Shown here piece after piece: positions 5,218-14,300 of a stretch of 29,386 nt of DNA. Location of the stretch: positions 1 through 29,386 of IMG/VR virus record IMGVR_UViG_3300021389_000106. The stretch is one strand, 5' to 3'. The notes under the pieces were generated by a model, which had not been told where the DNA came from, searched no databases, and saw only the letters and a list, made by a program, of their open reading frames with translations. Positions within the stretch are counted from its first letter, which is position 1. Each line of letters starts with the position of its first letter. This stretch comes from a virus. The position numbers and the translations under genes were made by a program.

Positions 5218-5364
5218 TTAGACAGGGAATGAGCTCGCCTGCGGCGGTGTTAACCACACTGTGATCTGAGAGATGGTTACTCTCTTTGCTCCTTTGGAAA
5301 CTGTTGGTATGTTAGGGTTGGAAAAATGCCCCATAGGAAGCATACCAATAAGTCCATCGTATAA
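5218..5364 (+). other. Non-coding spacer with several stems, possible small RNA
   Basis: No gene is seen. Stems present: CGCC-TGC-GGCG (5236-5246); TAACCA/TGGTTA (5251-5256 with 5274-5279), competing with GAGAG/CTCTC; and a long hairpin TTGGTATG/CATACCAA (5304-5311 with 5341-5348) enclosing GGG/CCC. The density of stems between tRNA genes suggests a stable RNA or processing signals. It matches no RNA class I recognise. Confidence 0.35.
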
Positions 5365-5437
5365 TCCTCTATAGCTCAGTTGGTAGAGCTCGAAACTGTT
5401 AATTTCGCTGTCCCTGGTTCGAGCCCAGGTGGAGGAG
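5365..5437 (+). tRNA. tRNA-Asn (GUU anticodon)
   Basis: Acceptor TCCTCTA/TGGAGGA (one T-G pair), D-arm GCTC-AGTTGGTA-GAGC, anticodon stem CGAAA/TTTCG with loop CTGTTAA, and T-arm CCTGG-TTCGAGC-CCAGG, discriminator G. It is three bases upstream of tRNA-Val and co-transcribed with it. Confidence 0.93.
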
Positions 5438-5440
5438 TTC

Positions 5441-5512
5441 GCTCGAATAGTTCAGCGGTAGAACACTTGATTTACATTCAAGTTGTCGGGGGTTCGATCC
5501 CCTCTTCGAGCA
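5441..5512 (+). tRNA. tRNA-Val (UAC anticodon)
   Basis: Acceptor GCTCGAA/TTCGAGC pairs perfectly. Anticodon stem CTTGA/TCAAG with loop TTTACAT, T-arm GGGGG-TTCGATC-CCCTC with one wobble, discriminator A. It reads GUA. This is the intact counterpart of the mismatched tRNA-Val-like gene upstream. Confidence 0.93.
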
Positions 5513-5540
5513 TTACACATATGAGGTTAAATGCTTACAA

Positions 5541-5789
5541 ATGTTATCTGCAAGATGTAAATTATGCAACAAAGAACTGACAAGCACCAGCAAAGTTCAG
5601 TTCTGTGGATGCCCAAATCAGATGAAAGTCGTAGACGATACTGTAGGAGCAATTGACTTGGGTCAAGTAGTCCTTACAAATTATGACAAAAAAATTAAAT
5701 ATCATGGTATGCTGACACCAGATGACCTAAAATACCAGGAAGAACGACGCCAACGTAAGGTCCGTCGCATTAATTTTGAGGAACGCTAA
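5541..5789 (+). CDS. Small conserved phage protein with zinc-ribbon-like cysteines
   Basis: 82 residues. The N-terminus has two cysteine pairs, 'CKLC' and 'CGC', spaced like a small zinc ribbon, and then an acidic middle and a basic, helical C-terminus (EERRQRKVRRINFEER). I recall similar short proteins from T4-like cyanophages, without a known role. A nucleic-acid or protein-binding adaptor is plausible but inferred only from the cysteines and charge. The stop overlaps the next ATG by one base (TAATG), so the two are coupled. The start is uncertain: the best upstream GAGG sits 14 bases away. Confidence 0.8.
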   Translation: MLSARCKLCNKELTSTSKVQFCGCPNQMKVVDDTVGAIDLGQVVLTNYDKKIKYHGMLTPDDLKYQEERRQRKVRRINFEER

Positions 5790-5995
5790 TGATTAATCTA
5801 GACGCTCGTTATCACGAATACTTACATAGCAATAAATGCTTTACTATTGATGGAGCATGTGAGAAAGTAATTGCCTACGGGTGGACAGATGATGGTTCGA
5901 CCATTGATGGGTATTATGTCTTGACAAAGAACTATAAACTCCGGTATAATATGAAAGAACAATGTATCTCGATGCAGCAACGCATCGGAGTGTAA
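5789..5995 (+). CDS. Hypothetical 68-residue phage protein
   Basis: Not recognised. The product (MINLDARYHEYLHSNKCF...) is soluble with many aromatic residues and no repeats or signals. It is coupled to the preceding cysteine-pair protein by a one-base overlap. Its 3' part contains the full-consensus promoter of talC. Confidence 0.65.
   Translation: MINLDARYHEYLHSNKCFTIDGACEKVIAYGWTDDGSTIDGYYVLTKNYKLRYNMKEQCISMQQRIGV
5921..5950 (+). promoter_or_regulatory. Full-consensus sigma70 promoter of talC
   Basis: TTGACA (5921-5926), an 18-base spacer and TATAAT (5945-5950). The start is expected near 5957, about 50 bases before talC. This fits early, host-polymerase expression of the metabolic gene. 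Confidence 0.75.
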
Positions 5996-6009
5996 TCAAC
6001 CTACTGAAT

Positions 6010-6657
6010 ATGAAAATTTTCCTAGACACTGCTGACTACGAAGCAATTGCTGAACGCTATACGACTGGTCTAGTTGATGGTATTACTACAAATCCTACAC
6101 TAGTTCGTAAGTCTGGTGTAGACTACGTGGAGTTCATTAAAACTCTAGCAAATAACTTTGCCTTTGAAAGCATCTCTGCTGAAGTAGAAGGTGAGTCTTG
6201 CTTTGAGATGCTTACCAATGCTATTAAGTATCGTGATATTGCTGACAATGTTACGATCAAACTGCCCCTCACCGTAGAGGGTCTGAAGGCATGTAAAGAA
6301 CTCACCACTCAAGGTGTGGAGACTAACGTCACTTTGTGTTTCAGCGCCGCTCAGGCAGTGATGGCAGCGAAGGCAGGAGCAACATACATCTCACCATTTA
6401 TTGGCAGACTGAATGACAATTCTTTCAGTGGTGTTGAACTTGTTCGTGCTATCTCTGGTTTGTATTGTGCTCACGGTGTTCGCACCAAGATCCTTGCTGC
6501 CAGTTTGAGAGATGTCCACCATGTCTCGCGTTGCTTCATGTATGGTGCTAATATATGCACATTGCCACCTGCTGTGTTCGACAAGATGTATAACCATGTC
6601 CTGACCGATTCTGGTTTGGCAATTTTTGAAAACGATTTTAAGGAGATCAATGGTTGA
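6010..6657 (+). CDS. talC: Transaldolase (TalC/FSA type)
   Basis: Transfers a dihydroxyacetone unit between sugars in the pentose phosphate pathway. In cyanophages it is a known auxiliary metabolic gene that steers host carbon toward NADPH and ribose for nucleotides, matching the nrd genes here. About 215 residues, the normal length of the short TalC class. 'MKIFLDTAD' with the conserved Asp opens it, 'DGITTNPTLVRKSG' follows, and 'VTIKLPLT' carries the Schiff-base lysine (residue 84). 'SPFIGRLND' is also present. The open frame extends to 5962, but homology to the family start and the promoter position favour 6010. The end overlaps the next gene by 8 bases. Confidence 0.95.
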   Translation: MKIFLDTADYEAIAERYTTGLVDGITTNPTLVRKSGVDYVEFIKTLANNFAFESISAEVEGESCFEMLTNAIKYRDIADNVTIKLPLTVEGLKACKELTTQGVETNVTLCFSAAQAVMAAKAGATYISPFIGRLNDNSFSGVELVRAISGLYCAHGVRTKILAASLRDVHHVSRCFMYGANICTLPPAVFDKMYNHVLTDSGLAIFENDFKEING

Positions 6658-6853
6658 AGTCCCGTTTGCTGAATTTGAAAAAGACTTCGATGCATACATG
6701 GATCGCATTGAAGCAGGTGAATCCTTTATAGTTCGTAAACCAGATGGAACTGCTGTCATGGCAGTCCCTGCTGATGAATACCAAGAACTAGCAGATCAGG
6801 TTACTGATTCTGACTGGGAAGATATGATGACAACACATGACGATGCTAGTTAA
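6650..6853 (+). CDS. Phd/YefM-type antitoxin-like protein
   Basis: 67 residues with an ideal ribosome site (AAGGAG) inside the end of talC. The pattern 'FEKDFDAYMDRIEAGESFIV', then 'KPDGTAVMAVPADEYQEL', matches the Phd/YefM fold: an N-terminal DNA-binding part followed by 'D/EEYxxL', with an acidic tail that in this family neutralises the toxin. No Doc or YoeB-like toxin is encoded next to it. The following gene, which overlaps it by 17 bases, is a membrane protein. It may act against a host toxin, as an autoregulator of the talC operon, or as half of an unknown pair. Confidence 0.75.
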   Translation: MVEVPFAEFEKDFDAYMDRIEAGESFIVRKPDGTAVMAVPADEYQELADQVTDSDWEDMMTTHDDAS

Positions 6854-7250
6854 AAAGTTAATTGCTAAGTATATCTCTCTAATCCAAAAAATTCCAGAGA
6901 GATACTACTGGCCTATCTTTGTGTTTCTGTCTCTATACTTCATCGTTCCGATGAGTGAGATCACAGTTACACTGACAGCAATTCTTTACTTCAAGTTTGA
7001 AAAGAATATTGCTCCTGTAGTAGGTAAAGCCACCAAAAGATTGCCTAACTGGTTGAGGTTTGGTGGTGGTCTCGTCTTCTTCCTTGTGATGATTGATGAT
7101 ACTTTATTCTACTTTGCATTAATTGCTCTAGCATTCTGGAGCAGCAAGCAGGTCAGAAAGAAAACTGGCACACCCCCTTTACATGACGATGAGGAGGTGC
7201 TACAATATGGAAGTAACAAGGAACCCGATGAAACCGACAGTCATTCTTGA
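6837..7250 (+). CDS. Membrane protein of unknown function
   Basis: 137 residues. A basic N-terminus is followed by two hydrophobic regions at about residues 24-52 ('WPIFVFLSLYFIVP', 'TLTAILYF') and 75-101 ('GGGLVFFLVMIDD', 'FALIALAFW'), giving three or four membrane passes. The C-terminal tail is charged and acidic. The start overlaps the antitoxin-like gene, so expression is coupled. The next gene begins within its 3' end. No family is recognised. Confidence 0.7.
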   Translation: MTMLVKKLIAKYISLIQKIPERYYWPIFVFLSLYFIVPMSEITVTLTAILYFKFEKNIAPVVGKATKRLPNWLRFGGGLVFFLVMIDDTLFYFALIALAFWSSKQVRKKTGTPPLHDDEEVLQYGSNKEPDETDSHS

Positions 7251-7488
7251 GAGATTTCCTTACCGCTACGTCCAGTGCGGTCTTCTGGAGATCAATGGTA
7301 GACCTGACTACCGCATTCAAAAAATGAATGAATGGACTAAGCGTTATACAGACATGTATTACCTTGACAATCAGATGCAACTCGACACCTGTCTAGAAGA
7401 TTTTGAGTATGTGCGCTGGCTTGATCCCGATCCAGATGTATGTGCCTATCGTAAATTCAATTCTGTGAGAAATCCCTATGTCAATTAA
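7207..7488 (+). CDS. Hypothetical phage protein (93 residues)
   Basis: Start chosen because GAGGAGGT lies 8 bases upstream. The open frame extends to 7183 without a ribosome site. The product (MEVTRNPMKPTVILERFPYR...) is rich in Tyr, Arg and Asp, with a 'WLDPDPDVCAYRK' segment, and soluble. It overlaps both neighbours in different frames (44 and 11 bases), consistent with a compact operon behind talC. Function unknown. Confidence 0.7.
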   Translation: MEVTRNPMKPTVILERFPYRYVQCGLLEINGRPDYRIQKMNEWTKRYTDMYYLDNQMQLDTCLEDFEYVRWLDPDPDVCAYRKFNSVRNPYVN

Positions 7489-7810
7489 GTCCCATCTTGA
7501 AAAAGCAGAAGATTCTGCACGTCAAGCACTTATCAACGCTCTTGCTGAGGGCGAAGATTATTATCTCACTGACCTCTTTAATTTACTAAATGATGTTCGT
7601 GAGTTAAATCAAAAAGTTGGTAATACTATTCGTTTTACTGACAACTCAACACAATGGGAAAGTGACAGACTTGAATACAACTTCAATCTGTCGTCTGATT
7701 ATCTCAATCGTCCTGGTGGTGATATGGATTCCCTAGATAACGTTCTTGATTTCCCTAAAGGAGACATCGTTATTGATAAAAATGATGATGATACTATCAC
7801 CTTCAGTTAG
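7478..7810 (+). CDS. Hypothetical acidic phage protein (110 residues)
   Basis: The ATG lies inside the last codons of the preceding gene. The N-terminal half is helical (SHLEKAEDSARQALINALAEG), and the C-terminus is acidic and Asp-rich (DIVIDKNDDDTITF). No motif or membrane segment is seen and no family is recognised. It ends the tightly packed talC cluster; a 73-base gap follows. Confidence 0.7.
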   Translation: MSIKSHLEKAEDSARQALINALAEGEDYYLTDLFNLLNDVRELNQKVGNTIRFTDNSTQWESDRLEYNFNLSSDYLNRPGGDMDSLDNVLDFPKGDIVIDKNDDDTITFS

Positions 7811-7883
7811 TCTCGGGATGACTCTAAAAGCGCCCTGGTCGGGTGAATCCCCCTTCTACACACACATACACAGGAGACAAATT

Positions 7884-8093
7884 ATGTCCAAAACACCTTA
7901 TGAGCTTCGCTTTGAAATTTTCAAGCAAGCATACAACATGCTACAAGATAACTACTCTATGGAGTTTGAAGTAGCACAACGACAAAATCCAGATGGTTTG
8001 ATCTCGGCAAATTTTGCTGAAAAATATCCATCACTGGAAGATGTGCTTCAGCAAGCAGAAGTCATCAACAACTTTGTTTCCGAGACAAAGTAG
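7884..8093 (+). CDS. Small helical phage protein (69 residues)
   Basis: AGGAG lies 8 bases before the ATG. An open frame reaches back to 7746 but has no ribosome site and overlaps the previous gene. The product 'MSKTPYELRFEIFKQAYNML' continues mostly helical and acidic. Similar short proteins starting with 'KTPYELR' occur, from memory, in many T4-like cyanophages, with no assigned function. Confidence 0.8.
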   Translation: MSKTPYELRFEIFKQAYNMLQDNYSMEFEVAQRQNPDGLISANFAEKYPSLEDVLQQAEVINNFVSETK

Positions 8094-8278
8094 GTTTCCA
8101 ATTTCCTAAAAGAATTGGTGGTGCGGATGGGACTCTCTCCCGCCTGGTTTCTTGCTTCCAGTTAAAGAGCAAGTGGTGGATCCAAATGACCCCTTCCGTG
8201 TGGTTGATTTCCTGTTTCTCAACTGAATAAAAAACAGGTGGCGTGCATGTGTCCTGGGGATTGACCTCCCCTTTTCAT
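8094..8278 (+). other. Array of three tandem, covarying RNA hairpins
   Basis: Three units share the pattern TTTC-N5-TYC-A-rich loop-N5'-G-TGG(T/C)G. Stems are CAATT/AATTG (8099-8103 with 8113-8117), TTGCT/AGCAA (8152-8156 with 8168-8172) and CTGTT/AACAG (8212-8216 with 8233-8237). Each is closed by a constant C-G pair. The stem sequences differ while pairing is kept, and the flanks stay constant, which indicates selection on RNA structure. The C/G-rich tails after each unit also hold small stems (GGGA/TCCC, GGGG/CCCC). No coding frame is convincing. The array leads directly into tRNA-Gly. Confidence 0.55.
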
Positions 8279-8351
8279 GCGGGTGTAGCTCAGATGGTAG
8301 AGCGTCAGTTTTCCAAACTGAACGTCGTCGGTTCAAGTCCGATCTCCCGCT
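8279..8351 (+). tRNA. tRNA-Gly (UCC anticodon)
   Basis: Acceptor GCGGGTG/CTCCCGC (one T-T mismatch at the sixth pair), D-arm GCTC-AGATGGTA-GAGC, anticodon stem TCAGT/ACTGA with loop TTTCCAA, and T-arm GTCGG-TTCAAGT-CCGAT with one wobble. It stands apart from the main tRNA cluster, behind the hairpin array. A T5 run after it merges into the next late promoter. Confidence 0.9.
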
Positions 8352-8354
8352 TTT

Positions 8355-8362
8355 TATAAATA
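8355..8362 (+). promoter_or_regulatory. T4-type late promoter for the first structural gene
   Basis: Exact TATAAATA. The start is expected near 8368, about 29 bases before the fiber-like gene. Confidence 0.75.
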
Positions 8363-8396
8363 CAAAAGAATAAAAATATACGTTTGACGGGAAGCT

Positions 8397-11288
8397 ATGT
8401 CCCTAGTAAAGACAAACCAATTAACTAATCGTGACAATACAGAGAACTTACAAGTTGAAGTTCTTGAAGGGTTAAAGATAAACTCGGGAAAAACTCTAAG
8501 CGTATTAGGACCTTTACATGATGCTGATGGCGAAGCAGGTGACTCGGGTCAAGTTCTCAGTTCTACTGCAACTGGAATAAATTGGACTAGTCCGGCAGAC
8601 TTAAACACAACTTATAATATTTCTACAATTAATGGTGCTAGTAATACTACGAAAGGATTGCGACTGACTGCAGGTGGAAATGCAGGCGCAGGTGTTACTG
8701 ATGATATTTTCTTTGCAGGTGGAACTTCTGTTAATATAACAAGAGATGATACTTCTGACACATTAACCTTTGGTTTAGTACAAGACATTAGTACTACATC
8801 TAACGTTACTTTTAATGATATTACATCTACTGGTAAATTGGTAGTAAACAGTATTAAAGAAACAGATAGTGATACTGCAGGATGTATCAAGTGGAATCCT
8901 GATGAAGTTAGATGGCAGTTTTCTAATAATGGAAGCACCTATTACAATTTTATATTGCCAACTGAAACTGTTTATGATGTTGCCTCTCAATATGGTGCTT
9001 CAGGAGATGGGAATTCTTATCTTGTAAAAACTAGTGGTGTTGGTTTAAATTCTGGAACAGTTGTTATTGATTCAAATAGTTATTTGCAAGTTGTTTTAGA
9101 TACTGTGGATGATATTCAATATTTTAATACATTACAACAAGTAAAAATATTTGGGGCAAGCACTACACCTGCAATAAACCTTCCAGATGCTCCTAATATT
9201 GCTCAAATAACAATTACTCCTTCATTTGTAGCAAATGAATTTAATGATGTGAACATTGATAAAAAATATTATGTTTATGCATTTGCATCTTACAATCTTC
9301 TTACTGGAGATGTTAGTGAATATGTTGTAATACCTGACACTAAAATTGTTCAAAATTTATCGCCAGCAAATTTAAGTGAATCAAATTATAACACAATTAA
9401 TATTACTAGAAATAGTACTACAGAAGGAATATTAATCTATAGAGGAATATTTGATTCTTTAATTAATGCTGAAAATTCTATATCTGGTATTGGAGGTAAT
9501 CAATCGGCATTCAAATTGTTTGCTGTATTGGGGCAGAAAGAATTTTCTAATCCCTCTACTGGAGTAATTTCTACTCTAACAACAGACTATATTGACTATG
9601 GAGAATATGATGTTCCATCTTGGACAAGTAAAAATGCAGATGGAACGTATAAAACTAATGACATAGTACATTTTAATATCAATCCTCCTGTAAATAAAAA
9701 AAGAGGATGGGCAACAGGGGATGTTAAATCCGTTGATGGAAATAGTAATAGTTTTGTTATTGATATACAAGGATTAGAAATTGATTCTACTTACCCTGTT
9801 TATGTTTATCATGATGATACTGTTGCATTACAGACAGCAATCAATGAATTATCTACAGATGGTACAGATTTTTTAATTATTCCTGGAGGTACATATTTAA
9901 TTGATCAATTAAAAATTCCTGATGGATTTGCTTTACGTGGATTAGATGATGCTACTGTATTAAAAAAACAATATTGGAATACAACAAAAATTAATGACAC
10001 TCCTATGAGTGGATTGAGAAATTCTATGTTTGTTCCTGCAGGATATGATTCTACTGCAGTTCAAACTAATTGGACTACTAAAAACTTTGTCTTGAGAGAC
10101 ATAGTTATTGATGGAAATGCACAATTCCAATTGTTGTATGACCGTTCTTTTTTAGGTATTGAAAGTAATAATTCAGCATTGGGATTTCCTAATAGTGAAT
10201 TTTTAAAATTAAAAGATATTAAAATCAGAAATACTTCTGGGCCAGCATTGTTTGCTGAGGGATCAAAAGATCTTGCAATTTCTGGAACAAATATATCTAA
10301 TGGTTTAGAGACAGAAAGATATTCTACTCTTTGTATATCAGCAAGTGATTCTGAAAATGTTAATATTACATCTACATTCTTCGGTAATTTTCCAGGCGCA
10401 TTAGATTTAACTACAAGCAATGTTCTTTCTATGAATGGTTCTGTTGTAAAAAATTGTGGTTCGGGCATTCAAATATATGGATCAGTCAATGTTTTAGTTC
10501 GTGATAATCTAATTTTAGGTCCAGCAGGAGAATATATTCCTGTTCCTGATTTGTATGATACTGATTATGATGGTGTTAATTTATCAATAGAATATGATGT
10601 TAATCAAGAGACGCCCATTTATCAGTATCAAGCAGATGGTTCTGTTAAAGACTTGACTAACACTATTATTAATTTTGATGTTCATATTGCTACGGTATCT
10701 AATAATATTGAGACTGTAGATCTTTCACAAAAAGTAAATAACGTTGCATTCCAAAGATATATTGATCCAAATGTAAATGCTACTGTAGGACAAATTCAAT
10801 TTAATTTGTCTCAAGACAATAGTAAAAATGTATTTCCTCCAAATTCATCTATAACTAACAATCAATATTATGTTTATAGAATTTTAGGAATTGATTACTA
10901 TGTTCCTACTTATAATAATGTTCCTATTGGTAGCGATCTAGATCCTGTGTTTGGGGGTGGTGAAACAGTAGATAGTAATGCATATTATCAAGTAGATGTT
11001 CTGGATAATGTTGCTTTTGGTCAAATAACTCAAGGAGATTATATTAAATTAGTAGCGCATAACTTTACACCAACTGGTGACGTAAATCTTTGGTATGTCT
11101 TCGGTAAATTTAATGAAGGTGGTCAAAATAAATTAAAACTTCAACCAAAATTTGAACAATCTAATGGAGATGTAATTCCTGCTACTGGATTTACTGGTGT
11201 TGGAGGCGGAACACAAATTGGTGGAGGTTATTATGAACTTAGAAATAAATATGTAATTGCAAAGGGAGTTATCTCTAGAGCATACTGA
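8397..11288 (+). CDS. Large virion structural protein with a beta-helix region (tail-fiber-like)
   Basis: 963 residues. The N-terminus (MSLVKTNQLTNRDN... and 'GDSGQVLSSTATGINW') is of the type found in phage tail fibers and baseplate-attached proteins. 'NVTFNDITSTGKLVV' near residue 140 is a common fiber shaft motif. About residues 470-705 look like a right-handed parallel beta-helix of the pectate-lyase type: 'DFLIIPGGTYLID', 'FALRGLDDATVL', 'NFVLRDIVIDGNA', 'FLKLKDIKIRNTSG', 'NVNITSTFFGNF', 'GSVNVLVRDNLILG'. Such domains bind or cut surface polysaccharide. No catalytic residues can be assigned. It has its own late promoter and heads the structural block. Confidence 0.8.
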   Translation: MSLVKTNQLTNRDNTENLQVEVLEGLKINSGKTLSVLGPLHDADGEAGDSGQVLSSTATGINWTSPADLNTTYNISTINGASNTTKGLRLTAGGNAGAGVTDDIFFAGGTSVNITRDDTSDTLTFGLVQDISTTSNVTFNDITSTGKLVVNSIKETDSDTAGCIKWNPDEVRWQFSNNGSTYYNFILPTETVYDVASQYGASGDGNSYLVKTSGVGLNSGTVVIDSNSYLQVVLDTVDDIQYFNTLQQVKIFGASTTPAINLPDAPNIAQITITPSFVANEFNDVNIDKKYYVYAFASYNLLTGDVSEYVVIPDTKIVQNLSPANLSESNYNTINITRNSTTEGILIYRGIFDSLINAENSISGIGGNQSAFKLFAVLGQKEFSNPSTGVISTLTTDYIDYGEYDVPSWTSKNADGTYKTNDIVHFNINPPVNKKRGWATGDVKSVDGNSNSFVIDIQGLEIDSTYPVYVYHDDTVALQTAINELSTDGTDFLIIPGGTYLIDQLKIPDGFALRGLDDATVLKKQYWNTTKINDTPMSGLRNSMFVPAGYDSTAVQTNWTTKNFVLRDIVIDGNAQFQLLYDRSFLGIESNNSALGFPNSEFLKLKDIKIRNTSGPALFAEGSKDLAISGTNISNGLETERYSTLCISASDSENVNITSTFFGNFPGALDLTTSNVLSMNGSVVKNCGSGIQIYGSVNVLVRDNLILGPAGEYIPVPDLYDTDYDGVNLSIEYDVNQETPIYQYQADGSVKDLTNTIINFDVHIATVSNNIETVDLSQKVNNVAFQRYIDPNVNATVGQIQFNLSQDNSKNVFPPNSSITNNQYYVYRILGIDYYVPTYNNVPIGSDLDPVFGGGETVDSNAYYQVDVLDNVAFGQITQGDYIKLVAHNFTPTGDVNLWYVFGKFNEGGQNKLKLQPKFEQSNGDVIPATGFTGVGGGTQIGGGYYELRNKYVIAKGVISRAY

Positions 11289-11294
11289 TTAAAT

Positions 11295-11302
11295 TATAAA
11301 TA
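11295..11302 (+). promoter_or_regulatory. T4-type late promoter for the giant structural genes
   Basis: Exact TATAAATA shortly after the previous stop. The start is near 11308 and the downstream gene has a TAGGAG ribosome site. Confidence 0.75.
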
Positions 11303-11345
11303 CACAAAGAAACTAGAGTATTTCCTGTAAATATTAGGAGCAAAA

Positions 11346-14300
11346 ATGGCAGCTGTAAATAATAATTCGTCAACTGTTATTGTAGGAAGAACCGCACCAG
11401 TTCCTGCAGGGCAACAAGTGTCAGCAAAATCAATCCCTGTTGTTATTGCCAGTGATCAGTCTGCAATTCCCGTAGAAGAACAAAACAAACAACAATCTGA
11501 AGTTGCGTTATCATTATTAGGTATTCCTAGATCAGAAGTTGCCCTTGGTATTTTTGCTGATGTAAACACTTATGATGTAAATCCAACGGAATGGACATCG
11601 TTCCCTGAACAAATTACATCTTTGGAGATGTATTCTCCAGGAACTACAACTAATCAAGAAAAGTATACTGGTCTTGCAAATCAAGATTGGGGTTTAACTC
11701 ATATTCCTGAAGAAGCAGGAGCAATGATTGAAGCACCAACAGATGAGTATTCTATTCTCACATCAAAAAGATTTTTTAGATATCAACCAGGACGTGTCTC
11801 TGCTGCAACATTTGGTGTCAAATTAAATAGAGCACCATATACAATTACAGATAATGTTGTATCGGGTGGACCAGCAGTAAGAAATCCTGCTATCAAAAAG
11901 TATGGCATTTTTGATAAGTTTGATGGTTATTATTTTGAAAATAGAAATGATGCATATGGAGATAACTTTACTGTTGTAAGAAGAACGCAAGCTATTATTA
12001 GAGATAACCCTCTTCCTTTTGGATCTACTTCAGATAAACAAGATCAAGATTATGCATGGGTTGGTATACCACTGACAGAAACAAATGCTTCTACATATCC
12101 AAATGCAGCAGAAGTATTAAAAGCAAACAAAAGATATCTACAAGAAGTAGCAGTTCCTGTTACTGGAGATGCAGAAAATGATCCGGAGGAATACGATAAG
12201 TGTCGTAGAGATGCTGGTTTAGTTATTGAAGGTATTATTCATGATTTAAAATATGGTGGTAATGCTACTACTGTCTACAATACACTTAGATTTTTTAACG
12301 CAACAGATAGAGACAATATTGTTTTGTATCTAGACAATCCTGCAACTGAGGTTGCTAGGTATACTGCTATTAGAACAGCAATTGCTGATTTATTTTCCGG
12401 AACATCTTTATCGGACTTGAATGGATACTCTGCTACTTCTCCTGGATCTAATATTCCAACTGAAGAAGGTGGATCAACAGCAGCGGTGCAATCTTTACTT
12501 GATATTTTGATTACTGCTTTAACTGGTAGTGGTAATTATTCTTCTGTTCCATCTCCGTCTGGTTCTGTGGCAGGAGAGATGTGCATATATCGTGATGGTT
12601 TAGTGATGACCCATGCAGCAGCGCATGATATTTCTTTACTGAAAGAAAAATGTTATTATGATGTTAAAGCGGTTACAGATGATGGGACAAATAAATGGTT
12701 GAAAATTAAAATACCTTCAAATAAAGATGCTCTGCAAGTAGGACAAAGTTTTTACTTCAACAAAAATAGTAACACCGCTAGTAATATTACTACAACAACT
12801 GGTAGTTTACCTGATGGTAGTATATGGTATGTTCTTTCCATAAAAGATGTTACTGTTGATGCTAATGGAATTTATCAAGAGATTCGTTTATCTAAAGTTC
12901 CTAGTAATGAAGAAATTTATACTAGTGTTGGTGGTGGTAATGATTCAAATCCTTGGTCAACAGAAACTGATACTGCATATACAGCAGAAGAGTTTGTAAT
13001 TACAAATTCACCTGGCGATATTAGTTCGGATGGATTTTCTTTACAAACACCAGTTGCATTTTTATTGCCAGATGATGTGAGAAAATACTCTGGAGTTAAT
13101 TACACAGATGGATCTTTAAATTCAAATGCTAATGGATTTGTAGATGGAGCATTTCCATACTTGTATCCGCCTGGAGCATCTGGAGATACAGCAAACTCTA
13201 AAGGTTATATTGATAGCACCCTTGATGGAAGTAGTGGATTTACAACTCTTAAAAAACAATTTAACTATGTAAATAAAAGACTTTATAAAAACTGGGTTTG
13301 GTTTAATGTTGATCCAAAATATTATAAGGTGTATGAGTATAGAGTTCCACGCTCTAGAATGAGTGGAGAAAAATTGAATGGTAAAATTACTGATATTGTT
13401 TACAGTGATAATGTTCTTGATAAAAAAGCAGGAGATCCTGTAGAAGAACCAACAACTAATGAACAGTTAGAGTTTACTAGTGTATGGGATCTTGATCCGA
13501 CAAAAGTTACCATGTATAAAATTGAATTCTCATGGTATGGTGCTGTTGGTGCTACATTCCTTGCATACGTACCTGTAAGTAATGGAGAGGCACGTTGGGT
13601 TCGTGTTCATCATCTTAGAGCATCTAACCAGTTAAAGGTTGCTTCTCTTGGTAATGCTACTCTACCTATTACTTACATGGTATATGGTGGAGGTAGTGAA
13701 AATAGATATGGATATTTAAATGCTGACAAAATTTCTAATACTGATTCTGGTTATGGATCTATTTCTGAACAGTTAGTTAAATATGGTGCTTCATATTATA
13801 TTGATGGCGGAGACAGAGGAACTGTTAGATTGTTTAGTTATTCATCAGAAACTTTAAAAGAAATTGGTGGATCTAAGTATTTGATTGAGTCTAGTAATAA
13901 TTCTAATTTATTTGATGAGAGTGGAGTAAATCAAGAAGAAAGTCCGGGAACTTCTTATATAAATGCTCCTGCTCTCACTATCGCTGATACCAATGGAGCT
14001 CCTGTATTGAGTGATTATTATATCAATGCTAAAGTATCTACTGGTAATCCAAACGATCAAGATGTTAGAGTGGTATATGTATCTGGTAATAAACTGTATT
14101 TAAGTAAAACATTATCTGCTACGAGCGGTAATATTTCTTTAATTGTAGATAGACCTCAATCTATATTAGGAATTACGTGTAGAACTGAAATTAATGGTGT
14201 TAGGAATAGAGTTCAAATTTATCCAACTAGACTTGCAACGGGATTAACATCTAGTTCAGAATCTTTAGTTGTGCAATTGCTTAAGTCTCCATTGTTTCAA

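Noticed and set aside
8106-8336. Coding frames across the hairpin array
   Set aside because: The best frames lack ribosome sites, run through the tRNA gene on one strand, and ignore the covarying stems.
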